Assembly: GCA_035507035.1 (NCBI GenBank)
Contig: DATJOJ010000004.1
Span: 1 to 43,663, forward strand
DNA length: 43,663 nt
Source of the DNA: DATJOJ01 sp035507035
GTDB lineage: Bacteria > Acidobacteriota > Terriglobia > Terriglobales > Acidobacteriaceae
Direction: 5' to 3'
This document shows positions 25,330 to 33,789 of the stretch, piece by piece (the stretch's first letter is position 1; the number at the start of each line of letters is the position of its first letter). The notes beneath the pieces are model-generated. The model was not told where the DNA came from. It did no database searches and was given only the letters and a program-made list of their open reading frames with translations. The position numbers were made by a program, and so were the translations under genes.

Positions 25330-27144
25330 CTACTTCTTGACTTGTATCCCCAACTCTTTCAACTGCGCCTCGCTCACTGGAGTAGGAGCGTCCACCATGA
25401 GATCCACGGCGCGGGCCGTCTTCGGGAACGGGATCACTTCGCGCAAGCTGTCGGCTTCAGCAAGAATCATTACAATGCGATCAAGGCCAAGCGCAATGCC
25501 TCCGTGAGGTGGCGTGCCGTACTCGAGCGCTTCCAGGAAGAATCCGAAGCGCTGCCGGGCTTCATCTTCGGTCATGCCGAGAGACTTAAAAATCTTTTGC
25601 TGAATGTCCTGGCGGTGAATACGGATCGAACCGGAACCCAACTCCGTACCGTTCAGCACCACGTCGTAAGCGAGCGCGCGAATTTCGCCCAGCGGAGAAT
25701 CGGCTTCATGCACGGAGTCGATGTTGGCTTCGAGCTTGGCCATGTCTTCTTCATGCAGCGAAGTAAAAGGATGGTGCGCCGGGTTCCAGCGCTTCTCGTC
25801 CTTGTCCCACTCGAACATCGGGAAGTCGGTAACCCACAAGAAGCGAAAGTCTGTCGACGGGTCGCCAGTGCGGTTAAAAGCCCCATGCTTTTCGTGATAC
25901 TTGTCGCCGAGCCGCAAGCGGTAAGCCCCGGCAACTTTGCAAAGTCCGGCCAAACTGACCGCGGAATCAAGTTTCGCTCCTACGATCGCAATCAAATCAT
26001 CCGGATTCGCTTCGGCCAGACCCTTCAGCTGATCGGCGGCTTCGGGCATCGATTTCTCAATACGCTCGATGTCCAGCAAATTAAATTCAGCGTGGCTACC
26101 GAACAGCTCTTTGTTTTCGTCTTTCTCCTTGCGCGAAACTTTGCCAACTTTCGGAGTCCGAATCGCGAGCAGAGGCAGCACGCGATGTACGCCGAATTTT
26201 TCCAGATCGGCCGCGGAAAACACCTCGCGCACATCGGTCATGGGCGGTAGACGCATCTCCGGCTTGTCGCTGCCGTAAAGTCGAATGGCTTCGTCGTAAC
26301 TCATACGCGGGAACCGCGTCCTGATGTCGTGGCCGGCCGATCGGAACGCCGCCTGCAAAAATCCTTCGACCACTTCCCACACGCGCTCGGGCTGCGGGTA
26401 GGTCATCTCCAGATCGATTTGCGTGAATTCAGGTTGGCGGTCGGCTCGGAGGTCTTCGTCACGGAAGCAACGCACGATCTGAAAATAGCGGTCGAAGCCG
26501 GAGATCATCAGAATCTGCTTAAACAGCTGCGGCGATTGCGGCAGCGCATAAAATGTGCCCGGCTGCACCCGGCTCGGCACCAGATAATCGCGCGCGCCCT
26601 CTGGCGTGGAGCGAGTCATGAACGGCGTCTCAATCTCGAAGAATGCCTGCGACGAAAGATATTCGCGAATTACCAGCGCGATCTTGTGCCGCAATTCGAT
26701 GTTGCGCTGCATGGCATCGCGGCGCAGATCCAGATAACGATATTTGAGGCGGACCTCTTCGTTGGGCAAATCTTTGTCGCCAGGCAAAAACGGCGGTTGC
26801 TTCGATTCGTTCAGAATACGCAGATCGTTGGCGATCAGTTCGACTTCGCCGGTGGGAATGTTCTTATTGATGGTAGCCGCATCGCGCTTCTTAACCGTAC
26901 CAATGACCGCGATCACGTATTCGTTGCGCAAATCGCCAGCCTTGGCGTGCATGGCCGCGTTGCTGTCTTTGTCGAAAACGATCTGGGTGATGCCGGTGCG
27001 GTCGCGGACGTCGACAAAAAGAAGATTGCCGAAGTCACGGCGGCGGTTGACCCATCCCATGAGCACGGCCTGCTTGTCGGCCTCGGCAGCGCGTAGCGCG
27101 CCGCACATGTGCGTCCGTCGAAGATCGCCTAAAAAGTCGAGCAA
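25330..27144 (-). CDS. aspS: Aspartate-tRNA ligase, bacterial type
   Basis: 604 residues with the full bacterial layout: N-terminal OB-fold anticodon domain (VLMGWVNRRRDFGNLLFVDVRDR), catalytic core (RYLDLRRDAMQ, FEIETPFMTRSTPEGARDYLVPSR, motif 2 FRDEDLRADRQPEFTQIDLEM), the GAD insertion domain (~290-420) and motif 3 (GGIALGLDRIVMILAEADSLREV). It charges tRNA-Asp. The residue after RRRD, where discriminating and nondiscriminating enzymes differ (Leu versus His), is Phe here, so whether it also makes Asp-tRNA-Asn is open. The start is TTG at 27142-27144, supported by AGAGGA a few nt upstream. 66 bp after the HD gene. Confidence 0.95.
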   Translation of the reverse strand: MLDFLGDLRRTHMCGALRAAEADKQAVLMGWVNRRRDFGNLLFVDVRDRTGITQIVFDKDSNAAMHAKAGDLRNEYVIAVIGTVKKRDAATINKNIPTGEVELIANDLRILNESKQPPFLPGDKDLPNEEVRLKYRYLDLRRDAMQRNIELRHKIALVIREYLSSQAFFEIETPFMTRSTPEGARDYLVPSRVQPGTFYALPQSPQLFKQILMISGFDRYFQIVRCFRDEDLRADRQPEFTQIDLEMTYPQPERVWEVVEGFLQAAFRSAGHDIRTRFPRMSYDEAIRLYGSDKPEMRLPPMTDVREVFSAADLEKFGVHRVLPLLAIRTPKVGKVSRKEKDENKELFGSHAEFNLLDIERIEKSMPEAADQLKGLAEANPDDLIAIVGAKLDSAVSLAGLCKVAGAYRLRLGDKYHEKHGAFNRTGDPSTDFRFLWVTDFPMFEWDKDEKRWNPAHHPFTSLHEEDMAKLEANIDSVHEADSPLGEIRALAYDVVLNGTELGSGSIRIHRQDIQQKIFKSLGMTEDEARQRFGFFLEALEYGTPPHGGIALGLDRIVMILAEADSLREVIPFPKTARAVDLMVDAPTPVSEAQLKELGIQVKK

Positions 27145-27210
27145 GATTTCCTCTTGAGTCTGAAATGTCGTATCGAGCTGAAGCGAAATTATAAATGGTG
27201 TGAGGCGAGA

Positions 27211-27834
27211 TCACAGTGCGCGACGCTTTCGCCGGCCGCCGCGTCCGGCGGCTTTTTTCAGACCAGCGACCACACGGGCCAATTCGTTGACCACCCGGTT
27301 CGGCTTTCGACGGCGAAATTCCTTCAGCAAGGCCTGGTAATACCAGAGTGTGCCCTCGCGGCCTCCGCTGAACCTCGACCAGATCCGATCGCCGAGCTCG
27401 CGGTAATCGGTCAAAATGTGGCGGGAGTTGTGCAACTTGTCGGCTGCGGAGACAAGTCGCACGTCAGCGCCGGCAGTGCGCAGATGCCTGATATAGTTTT
27501 CTCTGCGTTCTCGCCAAGCCAGGTCAACTTCCTGAGTGCAACCTTCCACAATATGGGCAACGCGGCTCCCAAAACGCCGGCGAACCTCCTTCAGCATGGG
27601 CGCACCTCCGCAGTCTTCAACCACGTCGTGCAGTAAGGCTGCGATGGCCAGATCTTCGTCGCCGCCAGCTTCCAAAACCAGGCTGGCCACGCCCATCAAA
27701 TGCGAGATGTAAGGCGCCGGCGTGCCTTTACGGACCTGGCCTGCATGTTTGCGAGCGGCGAATAGCAATGCCTGCTCGAAGCGCTTGCCGAGCTTCGTTG
27801 CCGTCACATTGCGGGGTCGTTTCACTCCTCCCAT
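27211..27834 (-). CDS. HD domain phosphohydrolase, (p)ppGpp-hydrolase-like
   Basis: 207 residues. An HD fold shows FAARKHAGQVRKGTPAPYISH, AIAALLHDVVED (the HD pair plus the following ED) and SAADKLHNSRHIL. This order, with the QxRK...PYxxH start, is that of RelA/SpoT-type hydrolase domains and stand-alone MESH1-like enzymes, so hydrolysis of (p)ppGpp or another nucleotide is likely but unproven. No synthetase, TGS or ACT domain is present. The tail is Arg/Lys-rich (KKAAGRGGRRKRRAL), possibly nucleic-acid binding. It begins 2 bp after the prfB stop and so is almost certainly cotranscribed. Confidence 0.8.
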   Translation of the reverse strand: MGGVKRPRNVTATKLGKRFEQALLFAARKHAGQVRKGTPAPYISHLMGVASLVLEAGGDEDLAIAALLHDVVEDCGGAPMLKEVRRRFGSRVAHIVEGCTQEVDLAWRERRENYIRHLRTAGADVRLVSAADKLHNSRHILTDYRELGDRIWSRFSGGREGTLWYYQALLKEFRRRKPNRVVNELARVVAGLKKAAGRGGRRKRRAL

Positions 27835-27836
27835 TT

Positions 27837-28950
27837 CTAAGTGGCTGACTTCCCTTCCCGCCGCATTCGCAGATACGCTCGGATAAATGGCTCCAAATCG
27901 CCGTCAATCACTCGATCCACATCTCCGACTTCCAGTTTGGTCCGATGATCTTTGATCAAGCGATACGGCTGCAGAACGTACGAGCGAATCTGCGAGCCGA
28001 AATCGATATCCAGCTTGGAGTCTTCGATCTTCTTTGTCGCCTCGCGCTTCTTTTCCATCTCGTGCTCGTAAAGCTTCGAGCGCAACATGCTCATGGCGCG
28101 GTCACGGTTCTTGTGCTGCGAGCGCTCGTTCTGACAACTGGCGACGAGTCCGGTGGGAATGTGCGTGATGCGCACCGCCGAGTCCGTCGTATTGACGTGC
28201 TGACCACCCTTGCCGCTGGAGCGATAGGTATCGACGCGAATGTCTTCCGGCTTGATCACCACTTCGATGGTGTCATCGATTTCTGGAGACACGTAAACGC
28301 TGGCAAACGATGTATGCCGGCGCTTCGCCTGGTCGAAAGGCGAGATGCGAACCAGGCGATGCACACCGATTTCGCTGGAGAGCAATCCAAACGCGTATTC
28401 GCCATTTACGGCGAAGGTCGCAGATTTCAAGCCGGCTTCTTCGCCGGGTTGGTAATCATAAAGAACAGTTTGAAAGCCCCGCCGCTCCGCCCATCGCAAA
28501 TACATGCGTAACAGCATGTCGGCCCAATCCTGGGATTCGGTTCCCCCGGCTCCGGGATGGATGGTCACGATCGCATTGCGGGCATCGTTCTCGCCGGAGA
28601 GCAGAGTCTCGGTCTCGAGGTGCTCGACTCGCTCGCGGAGAGAATCGATTTCGCGGCGCAGATCGGAGTCAACCGTCTCGCCTTCACGGGCCAACTCAAA
28701 ATAGGTAGCGATTTCGTCGCTGCGGCGGCCGAGATCGCTTTCCGTTGCCAGCATGTCCTCGAGACGCTTGCGCGTGCGCATGACCTGCTGCGATGTCTGA
28801 GGGTTCGACCAGAAATTCGGATCGGCGGTTTGCTTTTCGACTTCCGCTAGCTGTTGACGCAAAGTTCCGGCGTCAAAGGTACTCCCGAAGTTCGTGGACT
28901 TTTTCTTTCAGTCCAGAGTATTCCTGCTGCAATTCTTCTACGGTGCTCAT
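27837..28950 (-). CDS. prfB: Peptide chain release factor 2 (programmed +1 frameshift)
   Basis: RF2 recognises UGA and UAA stops. The first 25 codons run from the ATG at 28948-28950 (MSTVEELQQEYSGLKEKVHELREYL) to an in-frame TGA at 28873-28875. A +1 shift continues DAGTLRQQLAEVEK, giving about 370 residues. The body has the GGQ catalytic motif in SSGKGGQHVNTTDSAVRITHIPTG and the anticodon-like stop-recognition region upstream. The ATG overlaps the lnt stop codon (ATGA), suggesting translational coupling. Frameshifting at this site lets RF2 control its own synthesis. Confidence 0.96.
28872..28887 (-). promoter_or_regulatory. prfB programmed +1 frameshift site
   Basis: On the minus strand CGGGAGTACCTTTGAC: a Shine-Dalgarno-like GGGAG, three nucleotides (TAC), then the slippery CTT, stop TGA and a following C that weakens termination. 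This is the classical RF2 arrangement (AGGGGG-TAT-CTT-TGA-C in E. coli). Confidence 0.93.
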
Positions 28951-30533
28951 CTCTCTGCCTTGGTGAAAATTGGGAGGCGCATTACGAGCGCCACTGCAGA
29001 AATTATCGCACACAGATAGCAGAACCAGTCGCCATGGCGTGTATAGAAAGTGGTTGCATCGGAGAGCGCGTACGATGCGGTCACCGCGGTACGAATCTTG
29101 CGCGGTCCGGTGTCGACGACGCGACCAAGCGGATCGATGAACGCAGTGACGCCGGTGTTGGTGTCGCGTAGCAGCCAGCGAGCGTTCTCGACAGCGCGCA
29201 TTCGAGCTTGCTTGAGGTGTTGCGCGTAGGCGCCGCTGTCACCGTACCATCCGTCGTTGGAAATGTTAACCAGCACCTGCGCACCGTTTGCGGCGAACTG
29301 GCGAATTTCGTCAGGGAAGATCGACTCGTAACAAATGAAGACGCCGAGTTTCGCGTTACCAGCCTCGAGGGGAACTCGAGAGTCTCCCGGCGTGAAATCG
29401 CCGACTTCTTTGGTTAGTCCTCCGGCGAAAGCGAAGATTCGCTTGAAGGGAACATACTCTCCGAATGGGACGAGATGAATCTTGTCATAGCGCGAAACCC
29501 ATTCGCCCTGCGGGCTGACGAATGCGCCGGAGTTGTAGTATTTCGATGCAGAGCCGGGAGTGGCGTTCTGAATGCCGATGCTGCCCACCAGCATCCAGGC
29601 GTTCGCCTGCCGGGCAAGTGCGCTAATCGCGCCGCGGAAAACCGGGTCACTCGTATAGAACGGCGCGGGCGATTCCGGCCACACGATCAAGGTCGGATGC
29701 TCGTTATCAGGGGCTGTAAGGCTGGCTTGGCTGAGATCGTGCAGCGTCGAATCGAAATACTCTTTGGTCCAGTCGGATCCTTCAAGAATGGGGACATTTG
29801 CTTGCACCAGCGTGGCAACGTGATCGGGTTGAACCGCTGAAGCGGGTGGACGCACTAGCGAGCCAACTTGCAGAGCGATAGCTGCCGCAATCGCAGCCCA
29901 GAGCAACGTCCTGCGTTTCTCGCGCTGGACGAGAAATGCCGCCGCCAATGCGGCGTTCACGACCATAATTTCGAACGAAATTCCGTAAACTCCGGTTACA
30001 GTGGCAATCCGCGCCAGAGGAATGTTGTCGACCTGGCAAGTGCCCAGAAGGTCCCAGGGAAAACCAGTAATACGCTCGCGCGCCAATTCCACTGCGACCC
30101 AGACGACTGGCGATAACAGCAATGCGCGACGGCTGAAAGGAGAGTTCCCAGCCAGCAAGCTAATCAGCAAGCCGAATGCTCCGTGATAGAGGGCGAGATA
30201 AAGACAGAAGAGGATCAGGATGCCGAATGCAACGGGAGCCGCGACGCCTCCATAGTGGCGCATGGTGGCGTAAATCCAATAGCAGGTGCCGCCGTACCAG
30301 ATGATTCCGCAGACGTATCCGAGCAGGAAACCCTGCAGCGGTCGGGCGGGAAGCAACTTCATCCCCGCCTTGATCTGCAAAGTGTCAGGCGTTCGCGCGT
30401 GAAAAAGAGCCACCAGCAACGGCGCAATGGCCAACCAGCAAAGCGGATAGAGATTCGGCAGGGGGAAAATCAGAATCTGCAGCCCAGCAGAGAGCAGAAC
30501 GAGGAGCCAGGCGCTGGAGTGAATCGGGCGCAC
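28947..30533 (-). CDS. lnt: Apolipoprotein N-acyltransferase
   Basis: 528 residues. Lnt adds the third acyl chain to lipoproteins in the inner membrane. About seven hydrophobic segments cover residues 8-225; the nitrilase-like domain then carries the catalytic triad E287 (WPESPAPF), K351 (YDKIHLVPFGEYVPF) and C401 (FICYESIFPDE). NISNDGWYGDSGAYAQHL is the usual substrate-loop motif. A last membrane helix lies near 505. The start is GTG (30531-30533), 6 bp after the stop of the P-loop gene; the end overlaps prfB by 4 bp. Confidence 0.95.
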   Translation of the reverse strand: MRPIHSSAWLLVLLSAGLQILIFPLPNLYPLCWLAIAPLLVALFHARTPDTLQIKAGMKLLPARPLQGFLLGYVCGIIWYGGTCYWIYATMRHYGGVAAPVAFGILILFCLYLALYHGAFGLLISLLAGNSPFSRRALLLSPVVWVAVELARERITGFPWDLLGTCQVDNIPLARIATVTGVYGISFEIMVVNAALAAAFLVQREKRRTLLWAAIAAAIALQVGSLVRPPASAVQPDHVATLVQANVPILEGSDWTKEYFDSTLHDLSQASLTAPDNEHPTLIVWPESPAPFYTSDPVFRGAISALARQANAWMLVGSIGIQNATPGSASKYYNSGAFVSPQGEWVSRYDKIHLVPFGEYVPFKRIFAFAGGLTKEVGDFTPGDSRVPLEAGNAKLGVFICYESIFPDEIRQFAANGAQVLVNISNDGWYGDSGAYAQHLKQARMRAVENARWLLRDTNTGVTAFIDPLGRVVDTGPRKIRTAVTASYALSDATTFYTRHGDWFCYLCAIISAVALVMRLPIFTKAER

Positions 30534-30539
30534 AGGTCA

Positions 30540-31172
30540 CTATAACAAACGCGTCAGCCGGGCTTTCACGAAGTGAACAATTTCCTCGGAAACGTACGGC
30601 GGAGGCTGAATGAAGAAAGTCGGAAGACCGGAGACAGGTTTTAGCGAGATATTGCTCCATGCAACTGCGCTCTCTCTGTCGGGGCTGTTTCCATCGGGAG
30701 AACCGTGCAGGATTACGCCGTCGGCCAAATCCAGGAACTCTTGTGCGGATTTCTTGAAGTCGGCCGTCGCAGGATCAAGAACGGTAAGATACAGATCAGG
30801 CCGCACGAATTTCAAGATGCTATTCGACTCCAGGATGGCATTTTTTGACTCGGCCAGCTTCTGACGGATGGTGGGCACAGCTTCGGCGAGCCGTCCTTGC
30901 TCGGTTCGCACCCACCAGGACTGCTGAGCCCCGGCCAGCAAGAAACGCGATGTATCCGACTCCCCGTCACGATTCTTTTCTTCCGAAATCGCCCAGGAAT
31001 GATCGTCGCTGGCGCAGTGGCAAGACTCGCCATTTTGCGAGCAGATGCCGTGGCCGTATTGCGTAATCTTCATGGCGGTCCATTGATAACTCGGCAACGC
31101 GGCAATGAGACCAGCGACTACGCTGGTCTTGCCCACGCTGCGTGAATGTCCACCGATTACGATGATGGCCAT
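30540..31172 (-). CDS. BioD/MobB-like P-loop NTPase, unknown role
   Basis: 210 residues from the ATG at 31172; a 13-codon upstream extension precedes the P-loop strand without any motif and is rejected. MAIIVIGGHSRSVGKTSVVAGLI is a Walker A of the G-x5-GKT type found in dethiobiotin synthetase and other SIMIBI proteins. A cysteine/histidine cluster follows (YGHGICSQNGESCHCASDDH), suggesting a bound metal. VILHGSPDGNSPD near residue 163 could be a nucleotide-contacting loop. It sits between lpxD (44-bp gap) and lnt (6-bp gap), so it is probably cotranscribed with envelope genes; its function is not recognisable. Confidence 0.65.
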   Translation of the reverse strand: MAIIVIGGHSRSVGKTSVVAGLIAALPSYQWTAMKITQYGHGICSQNGESCHCASDDHSWAISEEKNRDGESDTSRFLLAGAQQSWWVRTEQGRLAEAVPTIRQKLAESKNAILESNSILKFVRPDLYLTVLDPATADFKKSAQEFLDLADGVILHGSPDGNSPDRESAVAWSNISLKPVSGLPTFFIQPPPYVSEEIVHFVKARLTRLL

Positions 31173-31216
31173 AACGAATCCGGAACCGCGCGAGCCAGGC
31201 GCCCACGCCACACGAG

Positions 31217-32209
31217 CTACTCTTTTTTCGCTAGCCGCGCCAGCAGCGCCAATTCTTTCAAGTATGCGCGAATCGGCCGCGCCGGCGTTCCCCAGAACAA
31301 CACTCCTTTGCCGCGAATAATCTTCTTGCTTGGGATGCCACTTTGCGCACCCAGGACCGCCCCATCTTCAATGCGGACGTGATCGGCGATGCCTACCTGG
31401 CCGCCAATCACCACGTTATCTTCGATGACAGCACTGCCGGAAAGACCCGCCTGCGCCGCAATCACGACATTGGTACCGATCTGCACGTTGTGCCCAACAT
31501 GAACCAAGTTGTCCAGCTTCGTGCCCCGGCGAATTCGGGTCACGATGAGAGCGCCGCGATCGATGGTCGAATTTGCGCCGATTTCCACGTCATCTTCAAT
31601 CTCCAACCGCCCGACCTGCGGAAACTTTTCGTAACGTCCAGTCTTTGGATCTCGAGCATAACCGAATCCGTCGCTGCCAAGCACGGAACCGGCGTGAACA
31701 ATAACGCGATTGGCCAGACGGGTACCTGCATAAATTGTGACGTTGGGATGCAGCTCGCAATGTTCTCCGATGAATACATCGCGGCCGATGACGCATCCCG
31801 CTCCGATCCAAGTGCCATCGGCGATTTCGGCGCCTTCGGCTATGACAACGCGCTCATCGACGGTGACGCTGCCCAGTTTCGCGCCGGCGTGAACGATCGC
31901 GCTGGGATGAACCCCGGGAACTCGCGCCGGCTTTGGGCAAATCAGATGAGCCGCTCGCGCGAAGGCTAAGCGAGGGTCGTCAGTAATAAGAACTGGCTTG
32001 GAGTATGTCTTGTCCGCGGCAAATTTGCCGACGATGATTGCGGAAGCGCGCGATTGCAGCGCCGAGTCGAGATTCTTTTCGTCTTGAATGAAAACCAGGT
32101 CACCGGGCGTTGCCGATTGAACACTTGCAATGCCGGTTACGGAAACATCGCCGTCGCCGATCAGACGCGCCTGCAGGAAATCGGCAACTTCCTTCAGCTT
32201 ACGTGCCAT
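31217..32209 (-). CDS. lpxD: UDP-3-O-acylglucosamine N-acyltransferase
   Basis: 330 residues. LpxD adds the second, N-linked acyl chain in lipid A synthesis. It has the N-terminal uridine-binding domain (ADFLQARLIGDGDVSVTGIASVQ ... GDLVFIQDEK), then the left-handed beta-helix of hexapeptide repeats (VVIAEGAEIADGTWIGAGCVIG), the conserved GSDGFGY at 178-184 and the catalytic histidine H240 in NLVHVGHNVQIG. This proves an LPS-making Gram-negative host. First gene of the probable lpxD-(P-loop)-lnt-prfB-HD unit. Confidence 0.95.
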   Translation of the reverse strand: MARKLKEVADFLQARLIGDGDVSVTGIASVQSATPGDLVFIQDEKNLDSALQSRASAIIVGKFAADKTYSKPVLITDDPRLAFARAAHLICPKPARVPGVHPSAIVHAGAKLGSVTVDERVVIAEGAEIADGTWIGAGCVIGRDVFIGEHCELHPNVTIYAGTRLANRVIVHAGSVLGSDGFGYARDPKTGRYEKFPQVGRLEIEDDVEIGANSTIDRGALIVTRIRRGTKLDNLVHVGHNVQIGTNVVIAAQAGLSGSAVIEDNVVIGGQVGIADHVRIEDGAVLGAQSGIPSKKIIRGKGVLFWGTPARPIRAYLKELALLARLAKKE

Positions 32210-32264
32210 TGCACATTCTTATACATTTGCGCCCGAAAGAAAAGAGCGGGACTAGAATCGAGCT

Positions 32265-32408
32265 ATGGAAAGGAAAGTTTTCTGGATCGTTTTCGTTGTG
32301 CTCGGCTTGATCGCCGATTTTCTATTGCCGATCTGGTGGGGACTGCTCGCGACCATTCCTATCGTATTCGTAAGTTGGTGGGTGGCATACCGAAGCGACT
32401 GGTTTTGA
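32265..32408 (+). CDS. Small hydrophobic membrane peptide, 47 residues
   Basis: The ATG at 32265 opens a 47-codon frame, MERKVFWIVFVVLGLIADF then LLPIWWGLLATIPIVFVSWWVAYRSDWF, stop at 32406-32408. It is almost entirely hydrophobic, with one Asp near the middle and a break at LLP, so one long or two short membrane helices are likely. It is divergent from lpxD (55 bp between starts) and followed by a GC hairpin. The ribosome-binding site is weak. Function unknown; it may be a chance frame, but the clean hydrophobic pattern and terminator favour a gene. Confidence 0.5.
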   Translation: MERKVFWIVFVVLGLIADFLLPIWWGLLATIPIVFVSWWVAYRSDWF

Positions 32409-32418
32409 CTCGTAGATC

Positions 32419-32443
32419 GGCGGGGACTAGCCCGCCTGATTTT
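32419..32443 (+). terminator. Possible terminator of the small membrane gene
   Basis: GGCGGG (32419-32424), loop GACTAG, CCCGCC (32431-32436), then TGATTTT. Ten bp past the stop codon. Confidence 0.5.
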
Positions 32444-32531
32444 CCTCGCTACATTAGCCGGCCGGTGGCCCGCCCTTCCCGGTGCTGCTCGTCCCCTCAG
32501 ATGGCAGCTAAAGATTCACTCGGTCGGGGGG

Positions 32532-32864
32532 CTAATGTTTGGCTGGGTTGCCAGTGGATGCGTCTGCCGGGCTGGTTTCTTTCGCTCTGAACCGACGAAT
32601 CACCATGTCGGCTGCTCGACTCAAGAGAAACCACCACAGAGTCCCTACTACGGTCGCCCATACTCCAGCGAGCACACCGTGTTGCGAAAAAGCCAATCCC
32701 ATCGTCGCCATCGACACGGGTATGTCAGCTATGGTCACCAGGCTCCAGAGTATCCCTAGAAACTGTAAGCTCGGCACGACGTAGCCCACTAGGGCAATCA
32801 AACAAATTGCCAGATGGATAAGCGGTGGCCAGTAAAACCAGTGGACACTTCCGGTACGCTGCAT
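32532..32864 (-). CDS. Hypothetical membrane protein, 110 residues
   Basis: Three hydrophobic stretches (PPLIHLAICLIALVGYVVP, FLGILWSLVTIADIPVSMA, VLAGVWATVVGTLWWFLLS) with a basic C-terminal end (RRFRAKETSPADASTGNPAKH), so a small inner-membrane protein with a cytoplasmic tail is likely. No family recognised. It is separated from the neighbouring RAYT by a REP hairpin. Confidence 0.6.
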   Translation of the reverse strand: MQRTGSVHWFYWPPLIHLAICLIALVGYVVPSLQFLGILWSLVTIADIPVSMATMGLAFSQHGVLAGVWATVVGTLWWFLLSRAADMVIRRFRAKETSPADASTGNPAKH

Positions 32865-33040
32865 ACTCCCTCCAAAAGTTCAGATCATCTGTTGTCCACA
32901 CATCCCCATCCGGCGGGTCGCTCGGCCTTTCGCGTTTGTGCGAAGGCCGGGATGTTCAGCGGTCACAGCCGAGAGCGCGGGATAGATCATACCTTTTTCC
33001 CATGCCCTCGGGGTTGAAACGTTATCAGCAGGACGGGTGG

Positions 33041-33071
33041 CCCACTCAAGCCCGGTTTTGGCTTGAGTGGG
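33041..33071. repeat. REP hairpin, left of RAYT
   Basis: CCCACTCAAGCC (33041-33052) pairs with GGCTTGAGTGGG (33060-33071). The element plus the adjacent GGGTGGC repeats in inverted orientation at 33624-33660, bracketing the transposase gene. Confidence 0.85.
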
Positions 33072-33097
33072 GCATTTGTGCGGCGTAGTCTGGCCTC

Positions 33098-33649
33098 ATG
33101 CCTTGGGGACTTAAACGACTTCAGCAATCCCGGCAGACTCACTTCATCACCTTCTCGTGCTATCACCGTCGGCCTTTGCTCCCTACTTCTGAAGCGAAGC
33201 GAACTTTCGAAAAAGCGCTGGAACGAATTCGCCGCAACTTCGGGCTTTGTGTCTATGGTTATGTGGTCATGCCCGAGCACGTTCACCTGCTGTTGAGCGA
33301 ACCGGAGCGGGGAACGCTGGCCGATGCTGTGAAGTCATTGAAGCAGGGTGTGTCGCGGCGGCTGATTGGCGAGGGTGAACACTTCTGGCAGAAGCGGTAC
33401 TACGACTTCAACGTGCGGAACTATCCGCAGTTTGTGGAGAAGCTGCGCTATATTCATCGCAATCCGGTGAAGCGAGGGTTGTGCGCGAGGCCGCAGGACT
33501 GGGAGTGGAGCAGTTTCCTGCAATGGGCGACGGGCGGGGAAGGACGGGTTGAGATTGAATGCGAGTGGACGGCGAGGAGGCGAGCGCGAGCGCAGGGAAG
33601 GCTGTGTGCGGAAATCGAACTACCCCACTCAAGCCAACACCGGGCTTGA
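33098..33649 (+). CDS. REP-associated tyrosine transposase (RAYT)
   Basis: 183 residues. A Y1/HUH single-strand transposase of the RAYT class: RQTHFITFSCYHRRPLL at the N-terminus, the HUH motif H61-V-H63 in VVMPEHVHLLL, and the nucleophile Y118 in KLRYIHRNPVKRGL. RAYTs are usually single-copy housekeeping-like genes that spread REP palindromes. Here the gene is flanked by inverted REP hairpins and its TGA (33647-33649) lies inside the right hairpin. After residue ~150 the chain (RRRARAQGRLCAEIELPHSSQHRA) has no conserved function and repeats in part at 34398. All catalytic residues are present, so the enzyme may be active. Confidence 0.92.
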   Translation: MPWGLKRLQQSRQTHFITFSCYHRRPLLPTSEAKRTFEKALERIRRNFGLCVYGYVVMPEHVHLLLSEPERGTLADAVKSLKQGVSRRLIGEGEHFWQKRYYDFNVRNYPQFVEKLRYIHRNPVKRGLCARPQDWEWSSFLQWATGGEGRVEIECEWTARRRARAQGRLCAEIELPHSSQHRA

Positions 33650-33654
33650 GTGGG
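33624..33654. repeat. REP hairpin, right of RAYT
   Basis: CCCACTCAAGCC (33624-33635) pairs with GGCTTGAGTGGG (33643-33654), followed by CCACCCG. Nearly the exact reverse complement of the left hairpin region, and it contains the RAYT stop codon. Confidence 0.85.
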
Positions 33655-33789
33655 CCACCCGTCCAAGTCTACTCGCCCGCGAGGAGCCGACACGGTTATC
33701 TCATCAGTCCAGAAAACTAAGAAAACTCAGAAGGCGAACAACTGCCGAGCGCATAATTAAGAATGAAGCTAAGGAGCGGCGAAAGAGCG

